Shown: positions 8,721-16,977, counted from the stretch's first letter. The stretch: DNA of 64,000 nt from an uncultured Eubacteriales bacterium (GCA_905207235.1 CAJLKN010000010.1:10830-74829), one strand, 5' to 3'. The notes: generated from the sequence alone by a model not told the origin. Translations and numbers: made by a program.

Positions 8721-8749
8721 TTGCATTTGATATTGCCGTATGCTATACT
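8721..8749 (+). promoter_or_regulatory. Promoter of the BspA-type lipoprotein gene
   Basis: TTGCAT (8721-8726), a 17-nt spacer and TATACT (8744-8749) predict a start near 8756 and a leader of about 150 nt. The leader contains GGTGCA ... TGCACC (8846-8876), which can form a stem. The rest of 8551-8908 shows no gene. Confidence 0.6.
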
Positions 8750-8908
8750 GTAAATGCCACTTAAATTTCATTTCTTCTATATAATTGGCATTTCGTATCA
8801 ATTCCCGGCAGAGTGAAAATTTGAGTGACATCAATCGGAGATATAGGTGCAGAGCGTGTCTTTGATTGAATGCACCCTTTAATGTGCCCTGCTCGATAAA
8901 ATTTCAGG

Positions 8909-11569
8909 ATGGCAAAAATGAAAAGAAAACTGTTGCTTTTGTTGCTCAGCGTATTTATGACCACTTGTTGTGCGCTCGGTTTTGCCGCATGCGGCGATGA
9001 CAGCGAAAAAGAAGATCCCGTTCCCGTAGAAACTGTTTCGCAGATTGTGCAGCAGTACGGTGCACAGGTGAAAAACTTTTTCGTAAATGAAGTCATAGAA
9101 AAAACGTTGCCCGCTGAAACGTCCTTCGCTGCAGAAAACATGCTTGGCGCTACGGTCGATCTCGGCGATCCACAGGCTACGGAATTGCAGTCCGTTAAAA
9201 TTGTTTTGTTTTATGCAACCAATGCTGTTGACCGTGTTTACAGCGTCAAGGAAATTACTTTTACAGAGCCTGTTGCTTTATCTGCTATCGCAGGGTACAA
9301 TTCTAATAGCACAAATTCTGTCAATACCACAGTTACGGAGTTATACGTCGATGATATGAATATCTTGGATTATGCGTATAACAGCAACTCGCTTGCAGAT
9401 GCAATACTTGAAAAGGTCGTGCAATCGGACGAAAATCCTGTTCAACTTACGTTAAAATATGTGGGACAACTTTATATTACATTAGGGGAAACAATGAAAG
9501 TATCCTTATGTAATAAGTATGAATTGTTTTATCAGACAGAAAAAACGGTAAAAAAATATAATCTTGCAATTAGACAACAGGATAGCGAAGAAGAAATCAT
9601 AGAAAGTCTGAATGACGAAAAGAATTATAAACTTCTGGAAACCGAAGAAATTACGACATTGCAAACGCCGCTAATCATATCAGATTATCGGCAGGAAGAT
9701 GAGAGCGATATCCCTGCAGCGGGAAACTTTATGACTTTCGAGCCGTACGGAAACGGCTATGCGGTAACAAATTTGGACGAAAGGTACAGAGGCTCGGAAA
9801 TAGAAATTCCCGCTTCTTATAATGGTATGCCCGTGGTGTGCGTAGGTTATAATGCATTCAATGGTTGCAGTTTACTTACGAGCGTATCCATTCCGGACAG
9901 CGTGACGGAAATAGAAGATTATGCATTCCACAGGTGCAGTTCACTGACGAGTGTTTCAATCGGTAGCGGCATTACGAGCATTGCCATAAATGCATTTTAC
10001 CTATGCGATTCGCTTGCAGAGATACATATTTCAGATATAGCAGCCTGGTGCGGAATCGATTTCGCAGATACCCTGTTGTACGGTGTTAAACTGTATTTTA
10101 ACAATAAACCTGTTACTGATCTCGTAATCCCCGAGGGCGTAACGAGTATCAGCGATTATGCTTTTGCAGGTTGCACTTCAATGACGAGTGTTACCATTCC
10201 CGACAGCGTTACAAGTATCGGCAGAGACGCTTTTTCAGATTGCCCTATAGAAACGGCAACCATTCCTTCCTTTGCAATAGATTTTATCCCGGCGAGCTCT
10301 CTTAAAACAGTTGTGATCACTAGCGGAGAAACTATTAGCGATTATGCCTTCTCCGGATGCCGCAGTTTGACGGACGTCACTATCCCCGACAGCGTGACGA
10401 GCATAGGGAAGAGCGCATTTAAAAATTGTAGCGCGCTGAAAAGCATATCTATACCCGAGAACGTGAAGAGTATCGGTGAGAGTGCGTTCGAGGGATGTGA
10501 AGCACTTGAAGGTGTGTATATTACTAATCTCGCAGCATGGTGTGGTATTACATTCAGCACTAATGACGATAATTCTACCTGGAGCGATGTCTGGGCAAAT
10601 CCACTGTATTTCGCAAAAAAATTATATTTAAACGGAGATCTTGTAACCGACCTCGTTATTCCCGATGGCGTAACGATCATCAATCCCAGAGCTTTTATGG
10701 ATTGCGATTTCACAAGTATAACGATCCCCAATAGCGTGACAAGTATTGCCGGCAATAATTTTGGCACTATGTTCAAAAAAGCAGCCGTACCTACGCATAT
10801 TTTGAAAAATATACTGCATGTAGATTTGGAAACAGTTGTGATCACTGGCGGAGATACTATTAGCGATTATGCCTTCTCCGGATGCATCGGTTTAACTGAA
10901 GTCACTTTACCCGACAGTGTGACAAGTATCGGAGAATATGCGTTTGAGGATTGCACCTCGCTTACAAGTATAACACTCCCTGACAGCGTGACGACTATCA
11001 GCGTGAATGCGTTTACCGGATGCCTTTTGGAAGAGGCAAAGATTCCGGCAATTGCAATACCTGCTATGCCGAAATCATCTGTTAGAAATATAGAGGTTAC
11101 AAGCGGAGAAATCGCGCAAAACGCATTTAATAAATTCAATGCTCTTTCCTCAGTAAAGATATCCGGAACAGTAGAAAAGATGGAGACTGGGGCGTTCAAA
11201 TCGTGCTATTCGCTTAGAAATGTAACAATTGGCGGCCTTATAACAGCGATTCCCAACCAGGCGTTCGCGTATTGCAGTGCGCTTTCATATGTAAGTATTT
11301 CCGATAATGTTGAAATTATCTCTTACGCTGCATTTAGTGGTTGCGTTGCCCTCGAGTCCGTAAGAATTGGCAGCGGGATAAAGGAAATCTATCTTGAGGC
11401 ATTTAATAACTGTACGAAATTGATAAATATCACTTATAATGGAACCAAAGCAGAATGGAATGCAGTTCAAAAGAATGTCGGTATACAAGGCACATATATC
11501 ATGAACTGGGATACAGATACCGGCAAGTACACCATTCATTGCACAGACGGAGATATAGCAAAAAGTTAA
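8909..11569 (+). CDS. BspA-type leucine-rich-repeat surface lipoprotein
   Basis: 886 residues. A lipoprotein signal peptide (KRKLLLLLLSVF ... LGFAAC) predicts lipid attachment at about Cys27. Residues ~30-270 are a unique region with no recognised domain. From about residue 280 to the end there are many LRR_5 (BspA-like) repeats of the form SVTSIGxxAFxxCxSLTSVxIP, interrupted by three variant blocks containing DLVIP-type strands and AAWCGI. Such proteins are exported and used for adhesion or matrix binding. ATG 8909 is the longest start; ATG 8918 has AGGATGG 5 nt upstream and may be the true one. The gene has its own promoter and terminator and looks monocistronic. Confidence 0.9.
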   Translation: MAKMKRKLLLLLLSVFMTTCCALGFAACGDDSEKEDPVPVETVSQIVQQYGAQVKNFFVNEVIEKTLPAETSFAAENMLGATVDLGDPQATELQSVKIVLFYATNAVDRVYSVKEITFTEPVALSAIAGYNSNSTNSVNTTVTELYVDDMNILDYAYNSNSLADAILEKVVQSDENPVQLTLKYVGQLYITLGETMKVSLCNKYELFYQTEKTVKKYNLAIRQQDSEEEIIESLNDEKNYKLLETEEITTLQTPLIISDYRQEDESDIPAAGNFMTFEPYGNGYAVTNLDERYRGSEIEIPASYNGMPVVCVGYNAFNGCSLLTSVSIPDSVTEIEDYAFHRCSSLTSVSIGSGITSIAINAFYLCDSLAEIHISDIAAWCGIDFADTLLYGVKLYFNNKPVTDLVIPEGVTSISDYAFAGCTSMTSVTIPDSVTSIGRDAFSDCPIETATIPSFAIDFIPASSLKTVVITSGETISDYAFSGCRSLTDVTIPDSVTSIGKSAFKNCSALKSISIPENVKSIGESAFEGCEALEGVYITNLAAWCGITFSTNDDNSTWSDVWANPLYFAKKLYLNGDLVTDLVIPDGVTIINPRAFMDCDFTSITIPNSVTSIAGNNFGTMFKKAAVPTHILKNILHVDLETVVITGGDTISDYAFSGCIGLTEVTLPDSVTSIGEYAFEDCTSLTSITLPDSVTTISVNAFTGCLLEEAKIPAIAIPAMPKSSVRNIEVTSGEIAQNAFNKFNALSSVKISGTVEKMETGAFKSCYSLRNVTIGGLITAIPNQAFAYCSALSYVSISDNVEIISYAAFSGCVALESVRIGSGIKEIYLEAFNNCTKLINITYNGTKAEWNAVQKNVGIQGTYIMNWDTDTGKYTIHCTDGDIAKS

Positions 11570-11712
11570 GCAATCGGACTATAACTTTAAAAATCGCTTC
11601 GCAAAGCACCGTTTTGTTATTTGTGAAAGGAACTGAAATCATACCGAAAGAACAATTTGGCACCACTTCAATGGTTATAAAATTGTCGTTTGAAACAACT
11701 ATAAAAAGTTTA

Positions 11713-11746
11713 AGAGCCGAGCAAGGAATTTTCCTTGCTCGGCTCT
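11713..11746 (+). terminator. Terminator hairpin after the lipoprotein gene
   Basis: A perfect 16-bp stem, AGAGCCGAGCAAGGAA with TTCCTTGCTCGGCTCT, and a 2-nt loop, followed by ATTTCTG. It is homologous to the hairpin at 7648-7685 and begins the duplicated module. Confidence 0.8.
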
Positions 11747-11902
11747 ATTTCTGTAATTAAGATATTTTGCGCGCCTAAAATGTAACGTTTTTTCTTTGTT
11801 CCGTTGACTTCCGCTAGCTTTATTATGAATATACGACATTTATCGTCTTATGTTTCTTCGCTCGGTGTCCCCCAAAGGCAAAATGATTCGGAGGATGTAA
11901 AA

Positions 11903-12271
11903 ATGGAAATGTTGGTAACAAAGTGCTCAAACGGAAAGTATAGGAATGAGGGGAATTGTTAGTAGAACCTATCCTAAAAGAAATTGTCAAACTTACGGGC
12001 GAGAGATTGCTTTGCAGACCCTTCGTACTTTAAAGAAGTGTGATTGGAAAATCGATCAGTATTATATATATTTAATTAAAGGCCTGATCATATGGGTGAT
12101 GTCGATTATAATGAGTTGGACGTTCTGGACGAAGATATGCTCTGCCACATGGGCGACGAAGAATACGGCTTCAAATACATACTTTCAGATAATTTCACCT
12201 GCATTTGCGAGGGAGAAATTATGGGTAAGGTCAGCTCCGAAGTGATTGACAGAATGCCAAGGGCGAACTGA
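11903..12271 (+). pseudogene. Decayed second copy of the sigma-like regulator
   Basis: The leader (TTTGTTCCGTTGACTTCCGC at 11795-11814, then TTCGGAGG at 11888-11895) and the start (ATG 11903, MEMLVTK.SNGKYRNEG) match the intact gene at 7843. The frame stops at 11962 after 19 codons. Homology continues in other frames: REIALQTLRTLKK near 12000-12040 matches MIALQVLRTAKAF. A third frame reads HMGDVDYNELDVLDEDM, then CHMGDEEYGFKYILSDN, and ends at 12269-12271; its HMG-(D/E) and K-Y-I-(I/L)-S-D pieces match HMGESKYIISD of the intact copy. The HTH end is missing. At least two frameshifts or deletions have occurred. No functional protein is expected, though the leader might still be transcribed. 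Confidence 0.65.
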
Positions 12272-12313
12272 ATTTAATTTGTCTTTCTCGCGGAGAGTGT
12301 AAACGCAACCGCT

Positions 12314-12364
12314 CCGCCCGTCAAGGGTAAAATGCATTGCCTTGCGGCAACCCTTGACGGGCGG
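12314..12364. repeat. 15-bp perfect inverted repeat in the gap before the recombinase operon
   Basis: CCGCCCGTCAAGGGT (12314-12328) and ACCCTTGACGGGCGG (12350-12364) are perfect inverted repeats around a 21-nt loop. The flanks carry GTAAACG (12299-12305) and CGTTTAC (about 12411-12417), partly extending the symmetry. There is no T-tract, so this is not a standard terminator. Apart from this, 12272-12461 holds no gene that I can support. Confidence 0.6.
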
Positions 12365-12561
12365 CAACAGAAGGAAACAATGGGCGGAACAATGCGTTTC
12401 CGTTTACTTTTTCTCCGTCGAAAGACAAAAAATTAATGGTTAAGGAGGGAAAAATTTTAAATATGATAAATAATGTAAAAACAAAGTCGTTCAGCTCGCC
12501 TTTAGGTGATAAATGTCGAAATATGGACATAAATTATACCGTTAATAAAGGAGGGCGAAAG

Positions 12562-12765
12562 TTGGACAAACCAAAACTTAAATACAGATTTTTTAATTCA
12601 AACACGCCCGAAGAATTTGCAAAAGCGGTTTTGGCTGTATGTATAGAGGCAAACGCGAAGAAAGCCGAAAGAGCCATACAAAAGGAACTTGCAATTAGCA
12701 TAGATGACGGTAAAATAGGAGAGGAAGATGAACATAGCGGCATATTGCAGAGTATCGACGGATAA
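12562..12765 (+). CDS. Small conserved-type protein preceding the serine recombinase
   Basis: 67 residues from TTG 12562, beginning (L)DKPKLKYRFFNSNTPEEFAK and rich in Ala/Lys/Glu helices (VCIEANAKKAERAIQKELA). TTG is preferred because GGAGG lies at 12550-12554; an in-frame ATG at 12463 has AAGGAGGG 14 nt upstream and would add 33 residues. The end overlaps the recombinase gene by 38 nt in another frame, so the two are probably co-translated. Small genes of this look often sit directly before large serine recombinases in clostridial mobile elements. No function is known to me; an accessory or directionality role is a guess. Confidence 0.6.
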   Translation: MDKPKLKYRFFNSNTPEEFAKAVLAVCIEANAKKAERAIQKELAISIDDGKIGEEDEHSGILQSIDG

Positions 12766-14308
12766 AACCGACCAGCTCAACAGTTTAGAGACGCAGAAGA
12801 AATTCTTTGCCGAGTACACCAAGCGCACGGGCGATACGCTCGTAAAGCTGTACGCCGACGAAGGTCTTTCGGGCACGAAAATCAAAAACCGCAAACAGTT
12901 TTTAAAGATGATGTCGGATGCCGAACTGGGGCTCTTCGATATGGTCGTAGTAAAGGATATTTCGCGCTTTGCGCGAAATACCGTCGACCTTCTGCAAAAT
13001 ATCAGAAAGTTGAAAGCTCTCGGCATTGAAACACAGTTTTTGACCGCCAACATGACGAGCATGGGCAACAGCGAATTCGTGCTTACCATTTTCGGAGCGC
13101 TCGCGCAGGAGGAGAGCGCAAACACCTCCAAGCGTGTAAAGTTCGGTAAAAAGGTCAACGCCGAAAAAGGCAGAGTGCCCAACCTCGTCTATGGCTACGA
13201 CAAAACCTGCGGCGATTACTTCAATTTGAAAATAAATGAAGAGGAAGCCCCAATCGTCAAAGAGATTTTTACAAAGTACACCCAAGAGCTTTGCGGTACT
13301 ACCAAGATTGCAATGGAGCTTAACGCGCGGGGACTAAAAACCAAGCGCGGCTGTGCGTGGACCTCTAAAGCTGTCGTAAGAATACTTTCAAACGAACTGT
13401 ATATCGGCAAAATAATCAACGGAAAACAGGAAGTCAAGGATTTCCTTACAGGTAAGCGCATTGACAGGGACAGTGCAGACTGGTTTGTAACAGCAAAGCC
13501 GGAACTGAAAATTATCGATGAAGAGCTTTTTAAAAGTGCGCAAAAGCTCATTAAAGAGCGCGGACAGGCTTTCAAGTTGGACAATGCACGCCACAGCAAC
13601 AGATACATATTTTCAACTTTAATCCGCTGCAAGGATTGCGGTTGGTCGTTCAGAAGAATTGAAAGGACTTTCAAAAATACCTATGTCAGGTGGGCTTGTT
13701 CGTGTCGCAACGGCAGGGGCGTCAAAAGCTGCATCAATTCTATCGTAATAGACGAAAAGGAACTTTTGAAAGTCATTGCCGAATACTTCTCGGATATTTT
13801 AGCCGACCAGAAAAATGTAATAAAATATGTCGTCGAAGAATTTGAAAGGAGGTATAGGGCAAAGGACGAAAACATAACCCGCCGCAAGCAGCTCTCATCC
13901 GAGCTCGAAAAGATAAAAAAGTCGCGTGAAAAGTACATGAATATGTACACGGACGAGCTGATCTCCCGCGAGGAACTTAAAGAGAAAATGGAAGGTTCGA
14001 AGGACAGAATGGAGAAAGTGGAGAAGAAGTTAAAGGTTGTTAGCGCGTACCTTTCACGCCACGAACAGCTCGGAGCCGTCCTAAAAAAGACCTTCCGTTC
14101 CATTTCAGATATCGTTGACGTCTCCGAAATGACCAACGCGCAGATGAAGAAAATAGTCGATTATATCGAAGTCGACCACGAGGGAAACGTCGATATTCAC
14201 TTAAAACTTCTGACCGATCTGGGGCTGGATTGTGTTGTTCCCGTAACAGACGGCAATACACAAAGACGTTACCGAGCGACTAGCTGCCATAGATGCAAAA
14301 CTGTATAA
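12728..14308 (+). CDS. Large serine recombinase (resolvase/TnpX-like)
   Basis: 526 residues. Residues 1-~145 are the resolvase catalytic domain: AAYCRVSTDK holds the nucleophilic Ser10, YADEGLSGT and VVKDISRFARN carry the conserved arginines, and GNSEFVLTIFGALAQEES follows. Then come a recombinase DNA-binding domain (~165-265), a zinc ribbon (CKDCGWSF ... CSCRNGRGVKSC, ~300-335) and a Lys/Glu-rich coiled coil (~375-450). Such enzymes integrate and excise mobile elements by cutting both strands through a phosphoserine link. Length is typical. Transfer genes and clear attachment sites are not visible, so the element here is minimal or decayed. The start ATG 12728 follows AGGAG at 12719-12723. 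Confidence 0.92.
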   Translation: MNIAAYCRVSTDKTDQLNSLETQKKFFAEYTKRTGDTLVKLYADEGLSGTKIKNRKQFLKMMSDAELGLFDMVVVKDISRFARNTVDLLQNIRKLKALGIETQFLTANMTSMGNSEFVLTIFGALAQEESANTSKRVKFGKKVNAEKGRVPNLVYGYDKTCGDYFNLKINEEEAPIVKEIFTKYTQELCGTTKIAMELNARGLKTKRGCAWTSKAVVRILSNELYIGKIINGKQEVKDFLTGKRIDRDSADWFVTAKPELKIIDEELFKSAQKLIKERGQAFKLDNARHSNRYIFSTLIRCKDCGWSFRRIERTFKNTYVRWACSCRNGRGVKSCINSIVIDEKELLKVIAEYFSDILADQKNVIKYVVEEFERRYRAKDENITRRKQLSSELEKIKKSREKYMNMYTDELISREELKEKMEGSKDRMEKVEKKLKVVSAYLSRHEQLGAVLKKTFRSISDIVDVSEMTNAQMKKIVDYIEVDHEGNVDIHLKLLTDLGLDCVVPVTDGNTQRRYRATSCHRCKTV

Positions 14309-14414
14309 TGAGGTAAAAAAGGTACTTTCAAAAAATCTGTCCGAACGCCACATACGCGGCGGAATGGCGACAAAAAATAAATACGAAAGCATAAAAAGAC
14401 GCGCCGAAAAATAA
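14247..14414 (+). pseudogene. Start-less 55-codon ORF overlapping the recombinase 3' end (broken or frameshift-expressed)
   Basis: In the frame other than the recombinase's, an open stretch after TAA (14244-14246) reads ...DVTERLAAIDAKLYNEV, then SERHIRGGMATKNKYESI and KRRAEK, stopping at 14412-14414. It overlaps the recombinase C-terminus by 62 nt. Codon use looks real, and the RHIRGGMATK-type ending looks protein-like, but no ATG/GTG/TTG opens it before ATG 14364. Either the start was lost, or the recombinase frame once ran into it, or frameshifting joins them. Confidence 0.4.
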
Positions 14415-14500
14415 TTATGTCGGGCGTTTTATATTTTTTTTAAGGGTAAAACGCGCAAAAATACTTAACAATGCGCGCAAATATAAATTAAGAAAAAAAT

Positions 14501-14524
14501 GCGCACGGCGTTGACGCCGTGCGC
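14501..14524 (-). terminator. Terminator of ilvE
   Basis: GCGCACGGCG and CGCCGTGCGC form a perfect 10-bp stem with a TTGA loop. On the minus strand it is followed by a T-rich tract (complement of AAGAAAAAAAT at 14490-14500). It lies 19 nt past the ilvE stop. Confidence 0.85.
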
Positions 14525-14542
14525 TTGAAGATAGATTTAAAA

Positions 14543-15565
14543 TTACTTTATTTCTCTTATCCATCCGTCGGGAGCGGGAATTGTTCCTGCCTGAATGCCT
14601 GTAAGAGTTTCGTAAAGTTTTTTGGTTACAGGACCCATTTCTTCCATACCGGAAGGGAAGCAAATTTCTTTGCCGTGGTCGTTGATCTTTCCTACGGGAG
14701 AGATGACTGCCGCAGTTCCGCAAAGACCGCATTCAGCAAAGTCTTTGACTTCGGAGAATTTAACCTGCCTGTGCTCTACGGTGAGACCGAGATATTTTTC
14801 TGCAACGTAGCAAAGCGAACGCCTCGTGATGGAGGGGAGAATGGAATCCGACTTGGGCGTTACGATTTTGCCGTCTTTGGTTACAAACAGGAAGTTTGCG
14901 CCGCCCGTCTCTTCAACATAGGTTCTGGTGGCGGCGTCGAGATACATGTTCTCGTCAAAGCCGTTGTTGTGCGCATCTACGATTGCGTGCAGGCTCATCG
15001 CATAGTTCAGACCTGCTTTTATGTGCCCCGTTCCGTGGGGAGCGGCTCTGTCAAAGTCGCTCACTCTTATGGTTATGGGTTTTACGCCGCCCTTGAAGTA
15101 AGGTCCTACGGGCGTGCAGAACATTCTGAATTGATATTCCTGTGCGGGTTTAACGCCGATTACGGGCGACGAACCGAAGATGTAGGGGCGTATGTAAAGC
15201 GTTGCGCCGCTGCCGTAAGGGGGAACGTAGTCCTTGTTTGCGGCGACAACCATATCTACGGCTTTGAGGAATTTTTCCTTGGGGAATACGGGCATTTCCA
15301 GTCTTGCAGCCGAATTTTCAAGCCTTTCGCCGTTGAGGTCGGGGCGGAAGGTCACTATTCTGCCGTCCTGGGTGGTGTAGGCTTTAAGCCCTTCGAACGC
15401 GGTCTGCGCGTATTGCAACACGCCCGCACATTCCGAAAGAACGACCTTGTCGTCCTCGGTGAGCCTTCCTTCGCTCCATTTTCCGTCTTTAAAATCGGCA
15501 ACGTAGCGGTAGGGCGTCTTTATATAGCCGAAACCGAGGTTGCCCCAGTCAAGATTAGCAGACAT
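14543..15565 (-). CDS. ilvE: Branched-chain amino acid aminotransferase
   Basis: A 340-residue PLP-dependent class IV aminotransferase. It interconverts leucine, isoleucine and valine with their 2-oxo acids using glutamate/2-oxoglutarate. DDKVVLSECAGVLQYAQTAFEG at about residue 45 and YLDAATRTYVEETGGANFLF near residue 210 (E-x-x-x-N before the PLP phosphate loop) are the class IV signatures, and KAGLNYAMSLHAIVDAHNNG holds the PLP lysine region. The length fits the family. The start is supported by AAGAAGG 10-14 nt upstream and by the promoter at 15600-15628. The gene is transcribed alone, divergently from recX. Confidence 0.95.
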   Translation of the reverse strand: MSANLDWGNLGFGYIKTPYRYVADFKDGKWSEGRLTEDDKVVLSECAGVLQYAQTAFEGLKAYTTQDGRIVTFRPDLNGERLENSAARLEMPVFPKEKFLKAVDMVVAANKDYVPPYGSGATLYIRPYIFGSSPVIGVKPAQEYQFRMFCTPVGPYFKGGVKPITIRVSDFDRAAPHGTGHIKAGLNYAMSLHAIVDAHNNGFDENMYLDAATRTYVEETGGANFLFVTKDGKIVTPKSDSILPSITRRSLCYVAEKYLGLTVEHRQVKFSEVKDFAECGLCGTAAVISPVGKINDHGKEICFPSGMEEMGPVTKKLYETLTGIQAGTIPAPDGWIREIK

Positions 15566-15585
15566 AATAAAAATACCTTCTTTTT

Positions 15586-15602
15586 AATTGATACTATCAA
15601 TT
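15586..15602. promoter_or_regulatory. 17-bp perfect palindrome over the ilvE start region (possible operator)
   Basis: AATTGATA-C-TATCAATT is a perfect palindrome that overlaps the ilvE -10 box and predicted transcription start. The position suits a repressor site; the binding protein is unknown. Confidence 0.45.
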
Positions 15603-15628
15603 ATACTCCCCGCAAACGGCGATGTCAA
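15600..15628 (-). promoter_or_regulatory. ilvE promoter
   Basis: On the minus strand TTGACA (15628-15623), a 17-nt spacer and TATAAT (15605-15600) form a consensus SigA-type promoter. Confidence 0.85.
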
Positions 15629-15636
15629 TCGCGCGA

Positions 15637-15666
15637 TTGACAAAATCGGACAAGCGGTGTTAAAAT
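15637..15666 (+). promoter_or_regulatory. recX promoter, back to back with the ilvE promoter
   Basis: TTGACA (15637-15642), an 18-nt spacer and TAAAAT (15661-15666) predict a start near 15673, about 5 nt before ATG 15678. The two opposing -35 boxes form a 20-bp perfect palindrome, TGTCAATCGCGCGATTGACA (15623-15642). Confidence 0.7.
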
Positions 15667-15677
15667 ATAATAAGAAT

Positions 15678-16292
15678 ATGTCGCAGATCACATCAATCGA
15701 ACAACAACAAAAGGATAAAACGCGCTGTTCCGTCTATATCGACGGCAGATTTTATTGCGGGCTCAAGATAGAGGTCGCCATAAAATACCGCCTCAAAGCG
15801 GGCATGACGATAGAAAAGAGCATGCTCGACGAAATTCAGCTCGAAAGCGAAAAGGTGCAGGCAACAGAAAAGGCGATGAACCACCTTTCCGCCACGCTAA
15901 AAACAAAAAAGCAGATGCGCGATTTCCTTTCGTCCAAGGGCTATACGCCCGCCGTCGTCGATTATGTTATCGGCAAACTCGAAGGCTACGGCTATATTGA
16001 CGACTACGCCTATTGCAGGGCGTACGTCAACAGCGTAAAGGGAAAGGGAAAACTTGCCCTTCGCACCGCGCTTATAGGCAAAGGCGCGGACAGACAGGCA
16101 ATAGATGAGGTTCTGGAAGAGAGCGAGGAGAGCGAAGACGAAGTTTTCGCCCTCGCGCAGAAATACATGCGCGGCAAGAGCGCAACGCGCGAAAACTTTG
16201 CAAAAACTTTAAGATATCTTCTCTCGCGCGGCTATGGGTATGACATAGCTAAAGAGGCGGTTTCAAAGCTGGGCGGTCAGGATGAAGACTGA
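15678..16292 (+). CDS. recX: RecX-family regulatory protein
   Basis: 204 residues, made of helical repeats with the RecX signatures SSKGYTPAVVDYVIGKLEGYGYIDDYAYCRAYV and LLSRGYGYDIAKEAVSKL (motifs quoted in part; residues ~85-125 and ~180-200). RecX binds RecA and limits filament growth. The N-terminal part (KTRCSVYIDGRFYCGLKIEV) matches the extra segment of Gram-positive RecX. The start is placed at ATG 15678 because the protein-like sequence begins there and the promoter ends just before it; longer in-frame ORF sequence upstream would cover the promoter. No ribosome-binding site is visible, so the mRNA is nearly leaderless. It overlaps birA by 11 nt. Confidence 0.85.
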   Translation: MSQITSIEQQQKDKTRCSVYIDGRFYCGLKIEVAIKYRLKAGMTIEKSMLDEIQLESEKVQATEKAMNHLSATLKTKKQMRDFLSSKGYTPAVVDYVIGKLEGYGYIDDYAYCRAYVNSVKGKGKLALRTALIGKGADRQAIDEVLEESEESEDEVFALAQKYMRGKSATRENFAKTLRYLLSRGYGYDIAKEAVSKLGGQDED

Positions 16293-16977
16293 GAATATGC
16301 ATAACGTTATAATGCTCGGCGAGGTCAATTCGACAAACGAATATTGCAAAAGCAAAAATCTCCCCGACGGAACGATAGTCGTCGCCAAAAAACAGACGGG
16401 CGGCAAGGGGACCAAGGGGAGGAGCTTTGTATCTTCCGAGGGCGGAATATATCTGTCCTTTGTAAAGTTCGCAAAAAATCCTTCCCTGCTTTTTTCGGTC
16501 CTTATGAGCAGCTGCGTTGCGGTCTGCCGCACGGTTCAATCTTTCGGTCTGAAACCTGTGATAAGGTGGTCCAACGACGTGTTGGTGAGCGGTCGGAAGA
16601 TAAGCGGCACTCTCATAGAAAACGTAATTTCCAAGGGCGGCGGATGCCGCTCGATAGTGGGCATAGGGCTCAATGTCTGCAACATACTCCCGCACGAACT
16701 TGAAAATATCGCCACGACTATTTCTGTCGAAGCGGGCAGGCAAATAGGCGCGGAACAGGTTTTGCCCGTGCTCCTTTCCAATCTTGCAAAAGAATATACA
16801 TGCGACGATTACAGGTCATATATCGACTGGTTCGGCAGGACTGTCAGCCTTAAAACGGGCGATAAAAATACCGAGGCTGTCGCGCTCGGCGTGGACGACA
16901 GCGGATTGCTCATATGCAAAATTGACGGAAAAATACAAAAAATAAGCAGCGCGGAGGTTTCGTTAAGGCTGAAATGA
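16282..16977 (+). CDS. birA: Biotin--protein ligase (catalytic domain only)
   Basis: 231 residues. It attaches biotin to carboxyl-carrier lysines through biotinyl-AMP. The central family motifs are present in slightly altered form: KKQTGGKGTKGRSFVSSEGG stands for the G-R-G-R-x-G-R-x-W biotinyl-AMP loop, and VIRWSNDVLVSGRKISGTLI for K-W-P-N-D ... G-K-K-x-x-G-I-L-x-E (K to R and P to S). IVGIGLNVCN follows. There is no N-terminal HTH, so it should not repress a biotin operon. The C-terminal ~50 residues form the usual small SH3-like domain. It sits between recX and nnrDE with overlaps, indicating one transcript. Confidence 0.88.
   Translation: MKTENMHNVIMLGEVNSTNEYCKSKNLPDGTIVVAKKQTGGKGTKGRSFVSSEGGIYLSFVKFAKNPSLLFSVLMSSCVAVCRTVQSFGLKPVIRWSNDVLVSGRKISGTLIENVISKGGGCRSIVGIGLNVCNILPHELENIATTISVEAGRQIGAEQVLPVLLSNLAKEYTCDDYRSYIDWFGRTVSLKTGDKNTEAVALGVDDSGLLICKIDGKIQKISSAEVSLRLK

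Noticed and set aside
10000..11400. Direct repeats inside the large lipoprotein gene as a possible CRISPR or satellite
   Set aside because: The repeats follow the protein's leucine-rich-repeat period and vary as coding sequence; no spacers are present.
12728..14308. Integrative conjugative element
   Set aside because: Only a serine recombinase and small flanking ORFs are present; no relaxase, coupling protein or replication gene is seen, so a full element cannot be claimed.
14519..15640. 373-codon plus-strand open frame opposite ilvE
   Set aside because: It runs through the ilvE terminator and the ilvE promoter and mirrors ilvE codons; not a gene.
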